From Dryomyza anilis (Eukaryota > Arthropoda > Insecta > Diptera > Dryomyzidae), in contig OX638132.1 of assembly GCA_951804985.1 (NCBI GenBank), forward strand, positions 16,287,529-16,351,528: a stretch of 64,000 nucleotides of DNA, read 5' to 3'. The translations under genes were made by a program, and so were the position numbers. The notes under the pieces were generated by a model that was given only the letters and a program-made list of their open reading frames with translations, was not told the DNA's origin and did no database searches. Positions 1-11,050 of this stretch are shown one piece after another (position 1 is the stretch's first letter; every line of letters starts with the position of its first letter).

Positions 1-107
1 AGGGTTTACATTATATAAACAGTCAATGGGCCTGATCATAGCTACATAAAATATTCATCCTAAGTAGAATTCTATCGGGTAATGATCGGGATTTAATGAG
101 AAAAGTC

Positions 108-349
108 TAACATCATCTTTTCATAGAAACATTTTTCTATAACGCGCTACCTCTCGGCAATAAATGGCAAACCTACGAAAAGCTATGCCTATGAAAAGCT
201 CTCACCCGCCGTTCGGATTCGGCAATAAACTGTAGGTCGCACCACTTTGAGTACAAATGTAACACGCACAGCTCAATATGGTGAGAGAGCTCTACCTAAG
301 TTCTTATAGGACTGTAGTGCCAAACTATTATTATTATTATTATTATTAA
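108..349 (+). mobile_element. SINE-A, 5'-truncated, ending in (ATT)n
   Basis: Matches the reverse complement of 15630-15860 and 11051-11335. It lacks the tRNA-like head, begins near CATCTTTTCATAGAAAC, and ends in an ATT trinucleotide run at 328-348, the 3' tail of the family. Confidence 0.75.
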
Positions 350-562
350 GTAATGAAATGGGGAATTACCCGATCAGTACATGATCATGGCCTGAGGTGA
401 ATACATGATCGGGACACTACGTTACATGGACATCGTGCGCTCGATTTGTTTCCTCGTTTGGGCCTCGTCATAGCCCGACCATCTCAAATAATGACATGAT
501 CAGTTCATTAGCATGGCCCTACCAAAATGTTCACTAGGGAGAGTAGGAGTATTTATATACAT
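350..562. other. spacer between SINE-A fragments
   Basis: No coding or repeat match recognised beyond short recurring words such as TACATGATC and GATCGGG. Confidence 0.3.
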
Positions 563-643
563 ATCTCACGCACAGCTCAAAATGGTGAGAGAGCTCGGCC
601 TAAGTTCTTATAGGACTGTAGTGTCAAACTATTATTATTAATA
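563..643 (+). mobile_element. SINE-A 3' fragment
   Basis: About 80 bp matching the last part of the 108-349 copy (CACGCACAGCTC through TATAGGACTGTAGTG), again ending in ATTATTATTA. Same orientation as the first fragment. Confidence 0.65.
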
Positions 644-787
644 GGTTCATGTAGAAACTCATCTATTCTAAGACAATGTTCTAGTTTCAAGGGACGGCTT
701 CGCCTAAGAAACGATCAGTATTTGAATCTGAAAGATCGTCTTATATGTTCTGCAATTAGCAGGTCGATTTAGATTAAAAAAATACAG

Positions 788-868
788 CTGGTTGTATGTG
801 AAGAGTCGATTTAGGTTTAAAATGGTCGATAGTTAGAACAGAATGTATTATAAGAGCCAACGGAAATA
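788..868. repeat. direct repeat, left copy (partner 2410-2490)
   Basis: Begins TGTGAAGAGTCGATTTAG and ends near GGAAATAAG. A diverged match begins TGTGAAGAGTCGATGTAG at about 2412 and ends GGACATAAG. The pair brackets the reverse-transcriptase remnant, so that remnant may sit in an older repeat or be flanked by duplicated sequence. Confidence 0.45.
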
Positions 869-904
869 AGAAAAAATAGGTCCATGTAGATTATGGTCTG
901 TTCT

Positions 905-2395
905 TACTGAAGTAAGACTTCCTTTTTACTTAGTCGGCTCTTACAACCGTGTGTCAGTCTCGGCCGCTTAAATGAAGCTGCGCGAGTCCCTTCTGCTTTG
1001 CGAAATCTGACGCCAATTAGAAATACTTACCAGGCGTTGCCCGGTTTTCCTCAACATGGCATCCAATCGACATGACCTAGCAATCGAAATCACTGGATCT
1101 TGAGGCGCATGACTATGTCAATGTCGCCGAATAACTCATACAGCTAATGGTTCATCCTGATACGATACTCGTTAGGAAAGCAGATAGGGCCAAAGATTTT
1201 ACCAAGAATCTTTCTCTCGTACTCTCTGATCAATGGAGGCCAGTGTCCATGTTTCTGAACCATAAAGTTGGCCGAACATGATGAGTGACGTGTAGAGCGT
1301 TATTGTTTTCCCGCGAGAAAGGGCTCTACTTCTCAATTACCTATTTAGCCCAATGAATCTCCATGCTGATGTCGTTGTTGCTGTCAAAGCTGGATCTTAG
1401 TTATACGAAGTCCTTCACACTGTCGAACTTGTGCGTGGAAAAATTCGCTTTCTGTCCAAGACTCACGGACTCTATTTTTCTCGTTTATACAAGGAACTTC
1501 ATCTAGTCCTCGTTCACCGCTAGTCCCATTCGACGCTTCTCTTTCTCCAATCTCTAGAATCTTTAGAAGTGTGCTCCTGCCAATGATATCAAAATCGTCG
1601 CCAGTTCCAACTATTTTCTCCATCAATAAGTTAAAAAGTCGTACGCTAGGGAGTCACCCTGTCTGAAACCTCGTTCGGTATGAAATGGCTCGTAGAGGTA
1701 TTTTCCTATTCTCACTGAGCGATGTGTGTTGCCCAAGGTCATCTGCAAAACCTTATAAGTTTCGCAGGAATACCGAACTCAGACATTGCGAACTCGGAGT
1801 GTCAAAGGCGGCTTTATAGTCGACTAAGGTGGTAAGTATCAATCTGTTATTCTAGGCTTTTTGCCTGGATTTGGCTCATTGTGAAAATCTGGTCTATGGT
1901 GTACTTTCGAGATCTGAAGGCGCACTGATAAGGTCCAATCAGTATTCAGTCTTTCACACAATATTTTCGATAGAACTTTATATGCGATATTATAATCCCA
2001 CGGTAGTTGGCGGAAATACTGGGATCCCCGTTCTTAAAGATATTCTGTATACGAGCTCGTCGCCTCCGGTCTTAAAAAACTCAACAGGTAGGCCATCAGT
2101 ACCTGCGGCTTTGTTGTTTTTCTGCCGAGCAATGGCTGTTCTGACCTCGTCACGATCGGGTGACGGAATCTCAACCAAGTCATCAAGTACTGGGATTGCC
2201 AAGGTACTTCGCTATCGGTGGAATTGCTGTCATCAACACCGGTCAGCAGTTTAGAGAAGTGATTCCATCCCATATTTTCAGTGTGCTCTGGATATCAATC
2301 ACTAGATTCCCATTCTCATCTTTACAGGAAGAGCCTGCGGATTCTGAATTAAGACCGATCTTAAATTTCAAGGGAAGTCCAGTTACTTAAATAGA
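905..2395 (-). pseudogene. non-LTR retrotransposon ORF2 remnant (reverse transcriptase)
   Basis: Read on the minus strand, broken frames give consecutive pieces of a LINE-type reverse transcriptase. From the 5' side: CKDENGNLV (about 2320), DDLVEIPSPDRDEV and KNNKAAGTDGLPVEFFK (about 2080-2200), a fragment like IGPYQCAFRP and DQIFT (about 1870-1950), AKLIRFCRMTLGNTHRSVRIGK (about 1690-1770, split by frame changes), QTGDSLACDF and NLLMEKIV (about 1625), then DDFDIIGR, where the usual YADD box is damaged by a deletion. Near 1000-1110 the C-terminal end is recognisable (NWRQISQSR, AAETDTR). Many stops and frameshifts make it non-functional. Only part of ORF2 remains; no endonuclease domain is visible. 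The clade is uncertain. Confidence 0.85.
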
Positions 2396-3034
2396 ACAGT
2401 AATTTTGTAGTGTGTGAAGAGTCGATGTAGACTAGAAATGGTTTATATATAAAACTGAATGATTTATAAGAACTGTAGGACATAAGATAAATGGATTTTT
2501 AAAAATAACTCAATAAAAAAAAATGAAAAAAATCGAAATACAATTTTCTGGAACGGTTTACTGTGTTTAGCCAATTAAAATGTTCGGTCAGTTTTTTTTT
2601 ATCACAGTCCGCCCCTGCAACTATGGCTTTGAAAATTTCTTATATGGCGCCTGGGGCACTTGTTGCGGCTCGTTTGACATCAGGTCATCATCAGCTGCTT
2701 TGACAGCGATGGAGAGACTGAAAATAGATTTGAAATATTGGCATCATTAGCGTTACTTCAAGTGATTTTCAGGTTGTTGCTGTCTAAGAAGAAATACGAT
2801 GTGGTACTTTTGGGTAAGATTTTCGAAATGTCTTATATGTGCTGCTATATAGCAATACATCGAAATTAGGTCATAGTTAGAATTATAAATTTGTTTGCTA
2901 ATGTAACTCAGTAACATTTATGGGTTATACATACAAGAAGATTTGTTTTTTTTTATTTTTAAATCTGAAACTGTTTAAATATAAAAAATAATTCAAATTG
3001 AAAAATCTATTTACCGTTTTTTTATAATTTTTTC
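2396..3034. other. AT-rich spacer, no gene recognised
   Basis: Contains the right direct-repeat copy (about 2410-2490), homopolymer A/T runs and a moderately GC-rich stretch around 2600-2760 with no coding signal. Confidence 0.3.
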
Positions 3035-3590
3035 AAAATCATGTCTCCAAAATCAGGCACGCGCCCATTAAAGATTTTTTTATAGTTTCTACCCCAATTT
3101 AAAAAAAACCCTTACTTCGGCTTCTGAAAATAAAAATGTCGTGGTATTTTAAGCTTGTATTAAAAATTTGTTGTTTTAGTTTTACTTATGGGTTTTAAGA
3201 GAATAAAATATTATCAAACTTAAGTTTTAAATTATTTATTACAGGAACTAAAGATATTGATTCCGGTTCTGATTCCGAGATTTAAAAAAAAAACTGTTCC
3301 GATTCCAACCAGAAAAAAATATATGAGTTCCGATTCCAGTTCCACACATTTTTAATAACGATTCCGGTTCCGAAAAGCTAAACTGTGCGGGTATCATTTT
3401 TCACGTTTCGCCTGCTTTTTCATGTTTTTCCTGCTTTTTTCGTGTTTTGTCGTGTTTTTCCGTATTTCTTCGTGTTTTTTTATATCCCGTGCTTTATCGT
3501 GCTTCTCGTGCGTGTGTGTAAATTTAGTCGTCGGGCTCGTGCTTGTGCGTGTCACCTATCGGCGTGCTCGTGCGTGTCCATCTCTAATTC
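3035..3590 (+). mobile_element. hAT-like non-autonomous element, truncated copy
   Basis: Inverted and diverged copy of 11976-12720. Matching stretches are ATGTCTCCAAAATCAGGCAC at 3041, the GATTCCGGTTCCG-type degenerate repeats at 3260-3375, and CGTGTTTT/CGTGCTCGTGCG repeats at 3400-3570, ending GTCCATCTCTA. One terminal segment is missing. Open frames in it are repeat artefacts. Confidence 0.7.
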
Positions 3591-4794
3591 GCTAATTCCA
3601 ATGTCCAATCGATTTAGACATACTTGGTTTTCAAAATGATAAATATGTTATACAGTATATCATCTAAAATAAGCGAACCACTGTTTTTAGAAATACATTT
3701 TGCATCGAGTACTACAAATATAAAAATATAATTATTAAGTAATATGATTACAAAAACATAACTATATAAAAATAATATATAAATGTCAAGTAACACTTAA
3801 ACCACACATCAAATTCATCTATTTTTAATAATTTCTACGATAATCTTCGATGACATTTCGTTACGTAGAAACAATGGAACTTTCTTTGACGCAAATCATT
3901 GACATTTTCGCGTAAAGTTCTTCTCACAGCAAGACGTCATTGTGACAGTTGAAAGTGAACCAAGCAAGAAGCTCTCCGCAAGTACCGTCTTCGGCTGTCT
4001 TGACCTTTAATGCCGTTACGCGTTGAATTAACATCATCATGACAATAAATGAACCTACAACATATGTATTATGCATATTTCTAATAATAAACATTACAGC
4101 AAATTGTATCTTAGTATCCAGTAGAGATCTCGTTGCCTCCAAGTGTGGTTCAAGTGCCCTGTGCAAATTCAATGCTGCCAACATAAGAAGTGCGCGAACG
4201 GAAAAAAAACACACGCGAACCGAGTTTACGACAAAACAGATGAAAGGAAAGACACCACCAACAACTATGGTATTGACGACGATAATGATGATGATGACGA
4301 CGTCGACAACGCATCGACAAAGACCAAAGACGTTGAATGGTTCAACGGCTGAAAGTATTACGTCAATAATTCATTTTGTATCTAATGCACTTGACACTTT
4401 TAATTGAACGTCAAGTGAGTGAGTGAGTGAGTGAGCAAAGTCACAACAAAGAGTGCGGGAAAAACCAATAAAGTTTAATTTCCCGTAATAATCGTGTCGT
4501 GCAGATGTAACAGATTAACGGCAGACGGAAGTGTTGGTGACGTATTTTTTTTTATAGATGAAATAAGTGAAAACAATACAAATTATTTAAATATTATTTT
4601 TTAAAATATGTTTTTTCATTCATCGCGTTTTTTTGCTTATATTTCTATAAAATTCTCGGGTGCTGAACAAAGGTCACAATTGATCGATCATGCTCATTTA
4701 CAATACCAGACAACATGGGTATATAAGTCATCTAATTTCGGAGTTTCATTGATTTAACTGTTCTTGTTTTCTTGTAATCGGGATTTCTACATAA
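3591..4794. other. intergenic, no supported gene
   Basis: Mixed AT-rich DNA. A 122-codon open frame at 4039-4407 starts with a hydrophobic segment but continues as Thr/Lys/Met-rich low complexity from ACGA/TGATGATG tracts; not accepted. A (GTGA)n microsatellite lies at about 4413-4436. Confidence 0.35.
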
Positions 4795-4860
4795 CGGACA
4801 GAAGGACAACGCTAAATACACTCAGAAGGTGTTGATGATCCAGAATATATACAGGTTCTT
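4795..4860 (+). mobile_element. mini-me-like core fragment
   Basis: ACGGACAGAAGGACAACGCTAAAT followed by a short spacer and GATGATCCAGAATATATAC matches the conserved core of the copies at 30685, 39597 and 55466, but is decayed. Confidence 0.5.
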
Positions 4861-4930
4861 CTATGTATTGTTTCTGTTTTCTTGGAATAACAGCATTTTG
4901 TTATAAATTTCAACGTACTTTCGTGAATTG

Positions 4931-5850
4931 TAAATCCTAGTTCAAAGACTTATTGGTTGATTGGTTGAAGTGGTGGTGGGAGAGCCGTTTTGATACCACA
5001 ACTACAAACCTGTTGTTAAAATTTGTCAAATGTGAGTAGAAGGAAGGGTCACGGCTTTAGATCCATTGGGTGGATTTCAGGAATATAACTAATTTACCTA
5101 TCTTTATTCCTGAAATGTCCGAAAGATCGTCGAGGAAGTATTTTCCCAATGCGCGAAACCTAGCAACAGCAAGGGTAGTGCAGATATAGTGAGTATGTCG
5201 TTAATGGGCCAGGCCTTTCTGGAGATGGCACAAGAAGAGAGCCTTGCACACCTTTTTTTTAGCTATGTTGTGGTAATGAGAGAATAAATTTCCTTTCACA
5301 AACCCCCAAGAGAACAAATATTTCATCCGTTGGGAATTGTGAAGTGAGAAACACCGCCTTGCAAGCCCGTTAGCTTTTTCGTTTCCCTCTATGTTGCTAT
5401 GGCCTGGAACCCAGAGAAGAGTTACTTTTAGTTGACGGTTAAGGCAGGCTGCTCATTTCTGCACTGCGCTACTATTTTGGAGTTTGTGATTGCGGAGTCA
5501 ATGGCTTTTGATTGCCGCTTGGCTATCGATTATGAAAGCAACGTTTCTGTTGGATGGTGTGATCTTTCTCAGAATGTTGCAGGCTTCTCTAATTGCAAGT
5601 AATTCCGATTGAAAAATACTTGCGTGATCTGGGAGCCGTATAGATTTGGATAGCTTGAGAGATTCCGAAAATATACCTTTGTTCATTTTCGAAACGTCAG
5701 TGAAAATAGTTGTATCGAAACAATTTGTTATGCAACTTTTTCTCCATTCTCCATTCTGTAGGGGTAACCAGTTGCGAAGTTTTTACCAAGTCGAGCCATG
5801 GAGTGAGGTAGTCCTATCAATGCTTGAGGGAGTTTGCTGTGATCGTATGG
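4931..5850 (-). pseudogene. non-LTR retrotransposon RNase H remnant
   Basis: The minus strand encodes pieces of an RNase H domain: SIFQSELLAIREACNILR and FIIDSQAAIKS at 5498-5686, then after a one-base shift AIDSAITNSKIVAQCRN, then in another frame LNRQLKVTLLWVPGHSN and IEGNEKANGLARR at about 5330-5440. The order and the VPGHSN motif are those of RNase H in I/LOA/R1-like LINEs. A 3'-UTR-like stretch follows to about 4931. The RT piece at 6440-6660 on the same strand is probably the upstream part of the same element. Confidence 0.8.
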
Positions 5851-5867
5851 TCTTGCAGTCCAGCAAC

Positions 5868-5996
5868 CGGACTTTAAAAACCTCCTTGGAGTTCCTGAAC
5901 CGAATTCAACAACGTGCGATATATTTAATAGGGGATAAAAACATTTCATCGTCTATTAGTTTCTTGAGCACCGAAGGACCGTTGGGTGTGTAAGCC
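5868..5996 (+). pseudogene. non-LTR C-terminal fragment without SINE (empty site)
   Basis: Encodes SLEFLNRIQQRAIYLIGD, followed by ISSSISFLSTEGPLG, the end of a LINE ORF2. It matches 15576-16010 closely but lacks the SINE-A nested there, so ATATTTAATAGGGGAT is the uninterrupted target. It lies opposite in strand to the flanking RNase H and RT remnants. Confidence 0.75.
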
Positions 5997-6330
5997 TGCC
6001 CAAGAAACAAAACGTACCGTATACGTGCCGTTAACGGTACAGCATATACGGAATCAGATTCCGTAAACGTACCGTATTACGGAGCCGTATACGGTACAGA
6101 GAACGGATAAAACGTAACATCGAAAAGGATGTTCGAAACCGTTTTTCATACAGTATCGACGGACCGTTAACGGACCGTATTTTTAAAATAAAACGGAGTG
6201 AGCCCCGTAGTCTACGTTACGTTTCTGCACCGTATATGGCCCGTATTGTTATTAATAAACGGAGTGGACTCCGTTGAGTGCATTGAAAAACGTACCGTAT
6301 ACGGTACGTTTCGGTAAAACATAATCGATG
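5997..6330. repeat. GTACCGTATACGG-rich palindromic repeat tract
   Basis: The words CGTACCGTATACG, CCGTATACGGTAC, GTTAACGGTAC, AACGGACCGTAT and AACGTACCGTATACGGTAC recur in both orientations through about 330 bp. Several are self-complementary around GTATAC. No coding content; the family is not recognised. Confidence 0.6.
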
Positions 6331-6439
6331 GGAAGTTGTCGCCGCCTGGTTCAAGATGTGCTTATATTTTTATAATCAATCCACAAAAAAAAATTGAAGC
6401 AAATCCAGAGCGCAACTGAATATTTTTGGAAATCCTTTC

Positions 6440-6660
6440 GATTTGAAAAAGAATGCCTCATACTACTTTAACACCCCCTACGACGAGCCTCGATAGAATG
6501 CTGTCTATGACAATGAGCCATAGTAAAGGGAGATAACTCCTCCCTGAGGTGTGCCAACAAATTTTGTGAGCTGGGTGTTGCCTAGATTAGACAGAATAAT
6601 TCTCGTTCTCAGCATGGTGATAATCAAATTTTTGAAAAACTCTTCCTCTCCGGAGGCAAA
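6440..6660 (-). pseudogene. non-LTR reverse transcriptase fragment
   Basis: Minus strand gives RTRIILSNLGNTQLTKFV then GTPQGGVISLYY, the conserved RT block usually written TPQGGVLSP. No intact YADD follows. Same strand and expected order relative to the RNase H remnant at 4931-5850, so probably one element split by the insertions at 5868-6330. Confidence 0.7.
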
Positions 6661-6935
6661 ATTTATGTAATTTTTCAGGAATATTTAGGGCATATTTCTG
6701 GCCAACACACAGATAAATGGAAAATTTAGGGAAGTGTATAGCAGGTTGTAAAATTTTGTCGAATTTTAATGGCAGATTTAATGGCAGATCGGGCAGAAAA
6801 CAGACAGCTTGTCATACAAACTCCCCCTTTCTCTCTTTAAAATATGTCGAAAAATGTTTCTAAACTGCCTCGACCCTGCCAAAAATTTTGTCTTGGGCTC
6901 CCAACAGGGTCAATAGACTTATACAAATACTACAA
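6655..6935. repeat. repeat P, uninterrupted copy
   Basis: Shared with 39395-39596 plus 40436-40480. Common words are GGGAAGTGTATAGCAGGTT, GGGCAGAAAACAGACAGCTT and CGACCCTGCCAAAAATTTTG. The other copy is split by a mini-me element, so this one shows the empty site near 6870. Confidence 0.7.
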
Positions 6936-8571
6936 AATATTTTCCACCATAAAAACCACTAATAAAATATTATGTAAAACCCAAACGTAATTAGAAATTG
7001 TTGATTACCGCAAATTTAAAACACGTCCCTTCTATACTCCGTCCATTCATAAAACGATATTCTCTAAACATTCACACAGACAGGCGGACACAGATGAATG
7101 GACCCAATCACGGTGCTCAGGTTGTCTTTGGCGATGTTGCTACGTAAGATGTGTTGCTTTGTGCTGATGTGTGGTTGTGGCCAGCATCAATTTGTGACAA
7201 TTACGGACATGATAACATCGTTGCATATGCAAATAATTGCAGGATATCAGTGAGTAATCTACCTACCTATCAACCAAGGAAACAGGAGGATGACGACAAT
7301 AAATGCAGGTGATTTGCTACCACACTTTAAAGCGAGTGTCGCACTTAAATTATATCAAAGTGTCGAGTAAGAGATTCAAATGTTATAAGAGGTTGAACCG
7401 ATAGTCAAGCGTGCTGTGGTTCAAGTTTTTTTTTTAAGTCTTTTTAAATGTGGTAAATTAAATAAACATAGAGTATGATGTACTTTTTAAATGCAATAAT
7501 TCAGCTGCTCTAATTCTACGCCTTATTAATAGTTTCCGCGGCAATTAATACCAATCAAACCCAACAATAGTGACTCATAATTATTGCTGTTTCTCCTAAG
7601 CACAGGCGCCCGCTACCTGGCCAAAGTCGAGGCTCTTCCACGAACGCAACTCTTTCCAAATAAGCGTCATAACACCTTTTTGAGATGTCGTTTTTTTTCA
7701 ACTCTTCTGCGCCGAGTAACACCTTTCGTCTGTTGGTCGTCGTTGCCATATATCATTCGGCACCTTTTGCCTGTGCCAACTCGAGACGACGAGAAACCGC
7801 GTCGGCAGCTGTCAAACTCAGTTAAGCGGGCGCCAATCTCTTGACAGCCTGTGCCTGATTTTGAGCAACTTTCGTGGCTACTATTGTTTCCAAACGTGTA
7901 TAATTTAATATTTAATTAATGTGCTGTATTTAATGAAAATTTTGCTCTCACGGCCAATGTTTCCGTTGTTTCTGTTAGGACGGCATAACTTTCCTTAAAA
8001 GTTCCTTCGAATTTACATGATGTATCCGTGGTGGCAGCGGAAATGCTTGCTCGCATGTCAGGTCTAAACCGGGTGAAGGTTAAATCAGAACTAATTACAA
8101 AAAGTTAGCATATGGTAAAAGTCTTAAGTACGGACACTTGGCAATGTCGTGCTGCTTAAATGGCATATGCCATTTAAATTTCATAAACTTTGAACTCTTT
8201 AAAAATCGACTATATGGTGAAAAACTTATTAAGGGTTAAACAGTTTCTAACTTTTGTTGGAAAGTTGCCTAAAATACCCCTGTGCTGTTATTGCTTACAA
8301 TCCATTTTAATTTTCACTGCGCACTTCATAACAATCGAGGGCGAAACTTATTTTCATCTCTTACAAATCATATAACCTAGCGATATTGCACTGTTTCAGT
8401 TGAAAATTTGTAATCGAATTTCGATATACTTATTTCAGAATGTGATGTCTGTGTTTTCCTCTTTGGGAAGAGTGCGAATAAAATTTGTAAGCAGTATAAC
8501 ATTCGTTTCGATATCACACCGAAACTGTTGCGGCATGCAACGAATTATTCTGATATCAAAGCCAGTTCCTA
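6936..8571. other. largely unique intergenic DNA
   Basis: No repeat family recognised and no convincing gene. Somewhat GC-richer islands occur at 7080-7330 and 7580-7860. Overlapping open frames on both strands at 7555-7844 show no recognisable domain. A short palindrome centred on TGGCATATGCCA sits near 8161. Confidence 0.35.
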
Positions 8572-8741
8572 CACAGAAAAAATAATCGACGTATATATAG
8601 CAACCGATATTTATTGCATTCATTAATCAATCCAGCAGAGAAATAATAATGAAAACTAATTTAATGAAAACATTTGCATTTGTTCGTTATATGTGCGTTC
8701 GTTAATATGAATATTTGTACGTCAATGCAGCAAATTAATTA
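8572..8741. mobile_element. MITE, left half (family of 33475-33834)
   Basis: Starts CACAGAAAAAATAATCGACG and contains TAGCAACCGATAT and ACGTCAATGCAGCAAATTAA, the same order as 33475-33610. The right inverted arm is missing; the sequence changes at about 8742 into transposase. Confidence 0.7.
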
Positions 8742-9632
8742 ATAAATTGATTGTGGCATTCGCTGTGTGGCTTGTGGCGCCGTCTTGTTGGAACCACATG
8801 TCCTCCAAGTCCATATCATCCAATTGGGGCCAAAAATATTCGGTTATCATTGAACGGTAGCGATTCCCATTCACAGTAACGTGCCGGTCTTGATCATCAC
8901 GGAAGAAGTACAGCCCAATGACGCCGCCGGCCCATAAACCGCACCAAACTGTAATTTTTCGGGATGCAATGACGACTCATGGAGTACGTGTGGATTGCTG
9001 TCTGACCAATAACGAATATTTTGTTTATTGACGAAGCCATTCAGCCAGAAATGAGCCTCATCGCTGAAGATGATTTTTCGATGAAAATCCGAATCATTTT
9101 CAAGTTGTTGCTCAGCCCAATTCACGAACATACGACGCTTCTGGTGGTCAAGCGGCTTCAGTTCTTGCGTCAATTTGATTTTGTAAGGATGTAGGCCAAA
9201 ATCTTTTCGCAAAATTCGCCACAAGGACGTCACAGAGATGCCCAACGCTTGAGAACGACGTGTGAGAGTCATATTTGGGCTTTCTTCAACTGAAGCCTCA
9301 GCGGTAGCAATATTCTCGACACTACGGGCATTTCTTTGTCTCACTGGCACGGGAACATTTTGTACTGTGCCTGTGGATTGAAATTTTTCCACTAGATGCT
9401 CAATTGTTGATCTTCTAGGACGATTATGACGACCATTAATTGGACGTAGCGCTCTTAACGTTGAGGCCACTGACTCCGAATTTCGGTAGTAAATATTAAT
9501 AATTTCGACTCGTTGTTGGCTCGTATATCTTTCCATCATGAAATAGCAAACCTTACTGAAGAGAAATGTCAAAAGAACGGCAAGAAATATTGCGTCGTTT
9601 GCTATCCTTGTCGCTCTACTTTTGTAGCATCC
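8742..9632 (-). pseudogene. mariner-type (DD41D, rosa-like) transposase, broken copy 1
   Basis: Minus-strand frame 9572-8871 gives most of the N-terminal half. The likely Met begins MERYTSQQRVEIINIYYRN, followed by a helix-turn-helix region, then LGISVTSLWRILRKDFGLHP and the first catalytic motif IIFSDEAHFWLNGF. After LHPEK one base is missing compared with the copy at 29647, shifting the frame (about 8958); in the shifted frame the second catalytic motif QDGATSHTAN is recognisable. The copy stops before the third aspartate, at the junction with the MITE fragment. The outer end has also lost its inverted repeat. Non-functional. Confidence 0.85.
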
Positions 9633-9639
9633 CCCTTTA

Positions 9640-9771
9640 TATAATATAATAATAGTTTGGCGCTACAGTCCTGTATATAACTTCGGCCGAGCTCTCTCAC
9701 TATTTGAGCTGTGCGTGTTATATTTGTACTCAAATTGGTGGGACCTACAGTTTATTGCCGATTCCGAACAT
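9640..9771 (-). mobile_element. SINE-A 3' fragment
   Basis: TAATAATAGTTTGGCGCTACAG through TTATTGCCGATTCCGAAC matches the 3' half of SINE-A on the minus strand; truncated at about 9771. It directly abuts the mariner remnant. Confidence 0.75.
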
Positions 9772-10199
9772 GAATATGGTTTTAGTAAAACTCAATTATT
9801 CTGATTAATTGATTAAAATTATTCGTATGTTAACTCATATTTCATGTATAATATATTCATAAGTCATGAGTAATTGTCATAGATTATGGAATACATTTTA
9901 TGATTTGTTATTCATAATTCATCACTAAAATTTCATACTTCAGATGAAAAGCCAAAACCAAATTTTGCAGAACAATGTGAAAATTGTCGCAAATATAGAA
10001 AATATAATATGATTACACAAAGGAAATTAACATTATAAAAAATAAAGTAACAAATATTTTACTTTAACTAATATGTCTGTTGAATTTCCCAATTCTTTCT
10101 TCAAATGACACATTTTGCATTTCATTCAATCACTTAAATAGTTTTCTGACTGGAGCTAGCTGTTGTTTTTCCAATTGACGTTAATTGCATAAGTATAAA
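9772..10199. other. TTCATAA-rich AT tract
   Basis: Recurrent TTCATAA/TTATGAA words in both orientations, resembling the flanks of the Helitron at 60180-60370 and 61157-61200. Probably a decayed MITE. Confidence 0.35.
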
Positions 10200-10457
10200 T
10201 CGTCATTGTAGATCGAAAAGTCCCCAAATACATTTTCAAAATGCCAAAAATTCATTACAAAAATCTTGATGTATCTGTCAATTTTTAATCGATGATCTCA
10301 ATTTTTTTACCACATGATAAAAAAATGTAAATCTATCAATTGATATTTCAACTTTAAAAATATATCAAATATATCTTTTTATAATATTAATCAACAAACT
10401 CAAAATTAAGGTTTTTCATAAAAATGTATTTGTTGACTTTTCGCTCTACAACGACGA
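10200..10457. mobile_element. MITE with TCGTNGTTGTAGA inverted ends, copy 1
   Basis: Left end TCGTCATTGTAGATCGAAAA, right end TTTTCGCTCTACAACGACGA: inverted ends of about 24 bp. The interior, including ATCGATGATCTCAA, is the reverse complement of the copy at 47459-47667. Confidence 0.7.
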
Positions 10458-11041
10458 AATTTTATATACAATAAATAAACAAGTTATGAATAAATATTCA
10501 TAATTTCGATTTTTGTGATTAATAATTATATTTGTAAAATTTATGAATCCTATTCATAATAAATATATAGTGGGTGATAAATTTCAACATTCTCCTCTAA
10601 TTTCAACATTCTCCCCAATGAAACAACGAGGGAATTATATCATTGGGCACTTTTTCGAAGTGCCGTCTGTATTCATAAACAGTAGGGTGTCACTTATTTG
10701 ACGCTTTTTTCGATTTTAGTTTTCTCGCCCCCCCTAGGATTGTTTATTAGGGACAAAAAATAAAATATGCAAAATATTTTTGAACTTGATGAACGGGAAA
10801 ACGTGCAGCAATGACATACCAAAATTATACTAGGAGGTGCATTTGTACTAGGAGTCGAATTGTAGAATATTCCAAAACTATATTTTAAGTAAGCAATTTT
10901 CTACAACTAGTTGCGAAAAAAAAATATATGTAATCGGATTTTCGATAATTTTCCGAGTTATCGTTTGTTTTATACACCAATAAACCCATATAAACCAAGA
11001 AAAAACTTAATTAGTTTCCATTCAATTGGAATACAAATGGT
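10458..11041. other. AT-rich spacer
   Basis: No gene or repeat family recognised; tandem CAACATTCTCC words at about 10590. Confidence 0.3.
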
Positions 11042-11050
11042 GTGCCAATA

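Noticed and set aside
4039..4407. 122-codon secreted-like protein
   Set aside because: Hydrophobic start only; the remainder is low-complexity Thr/Met/Lys from simple repeats, with no intron or family support.
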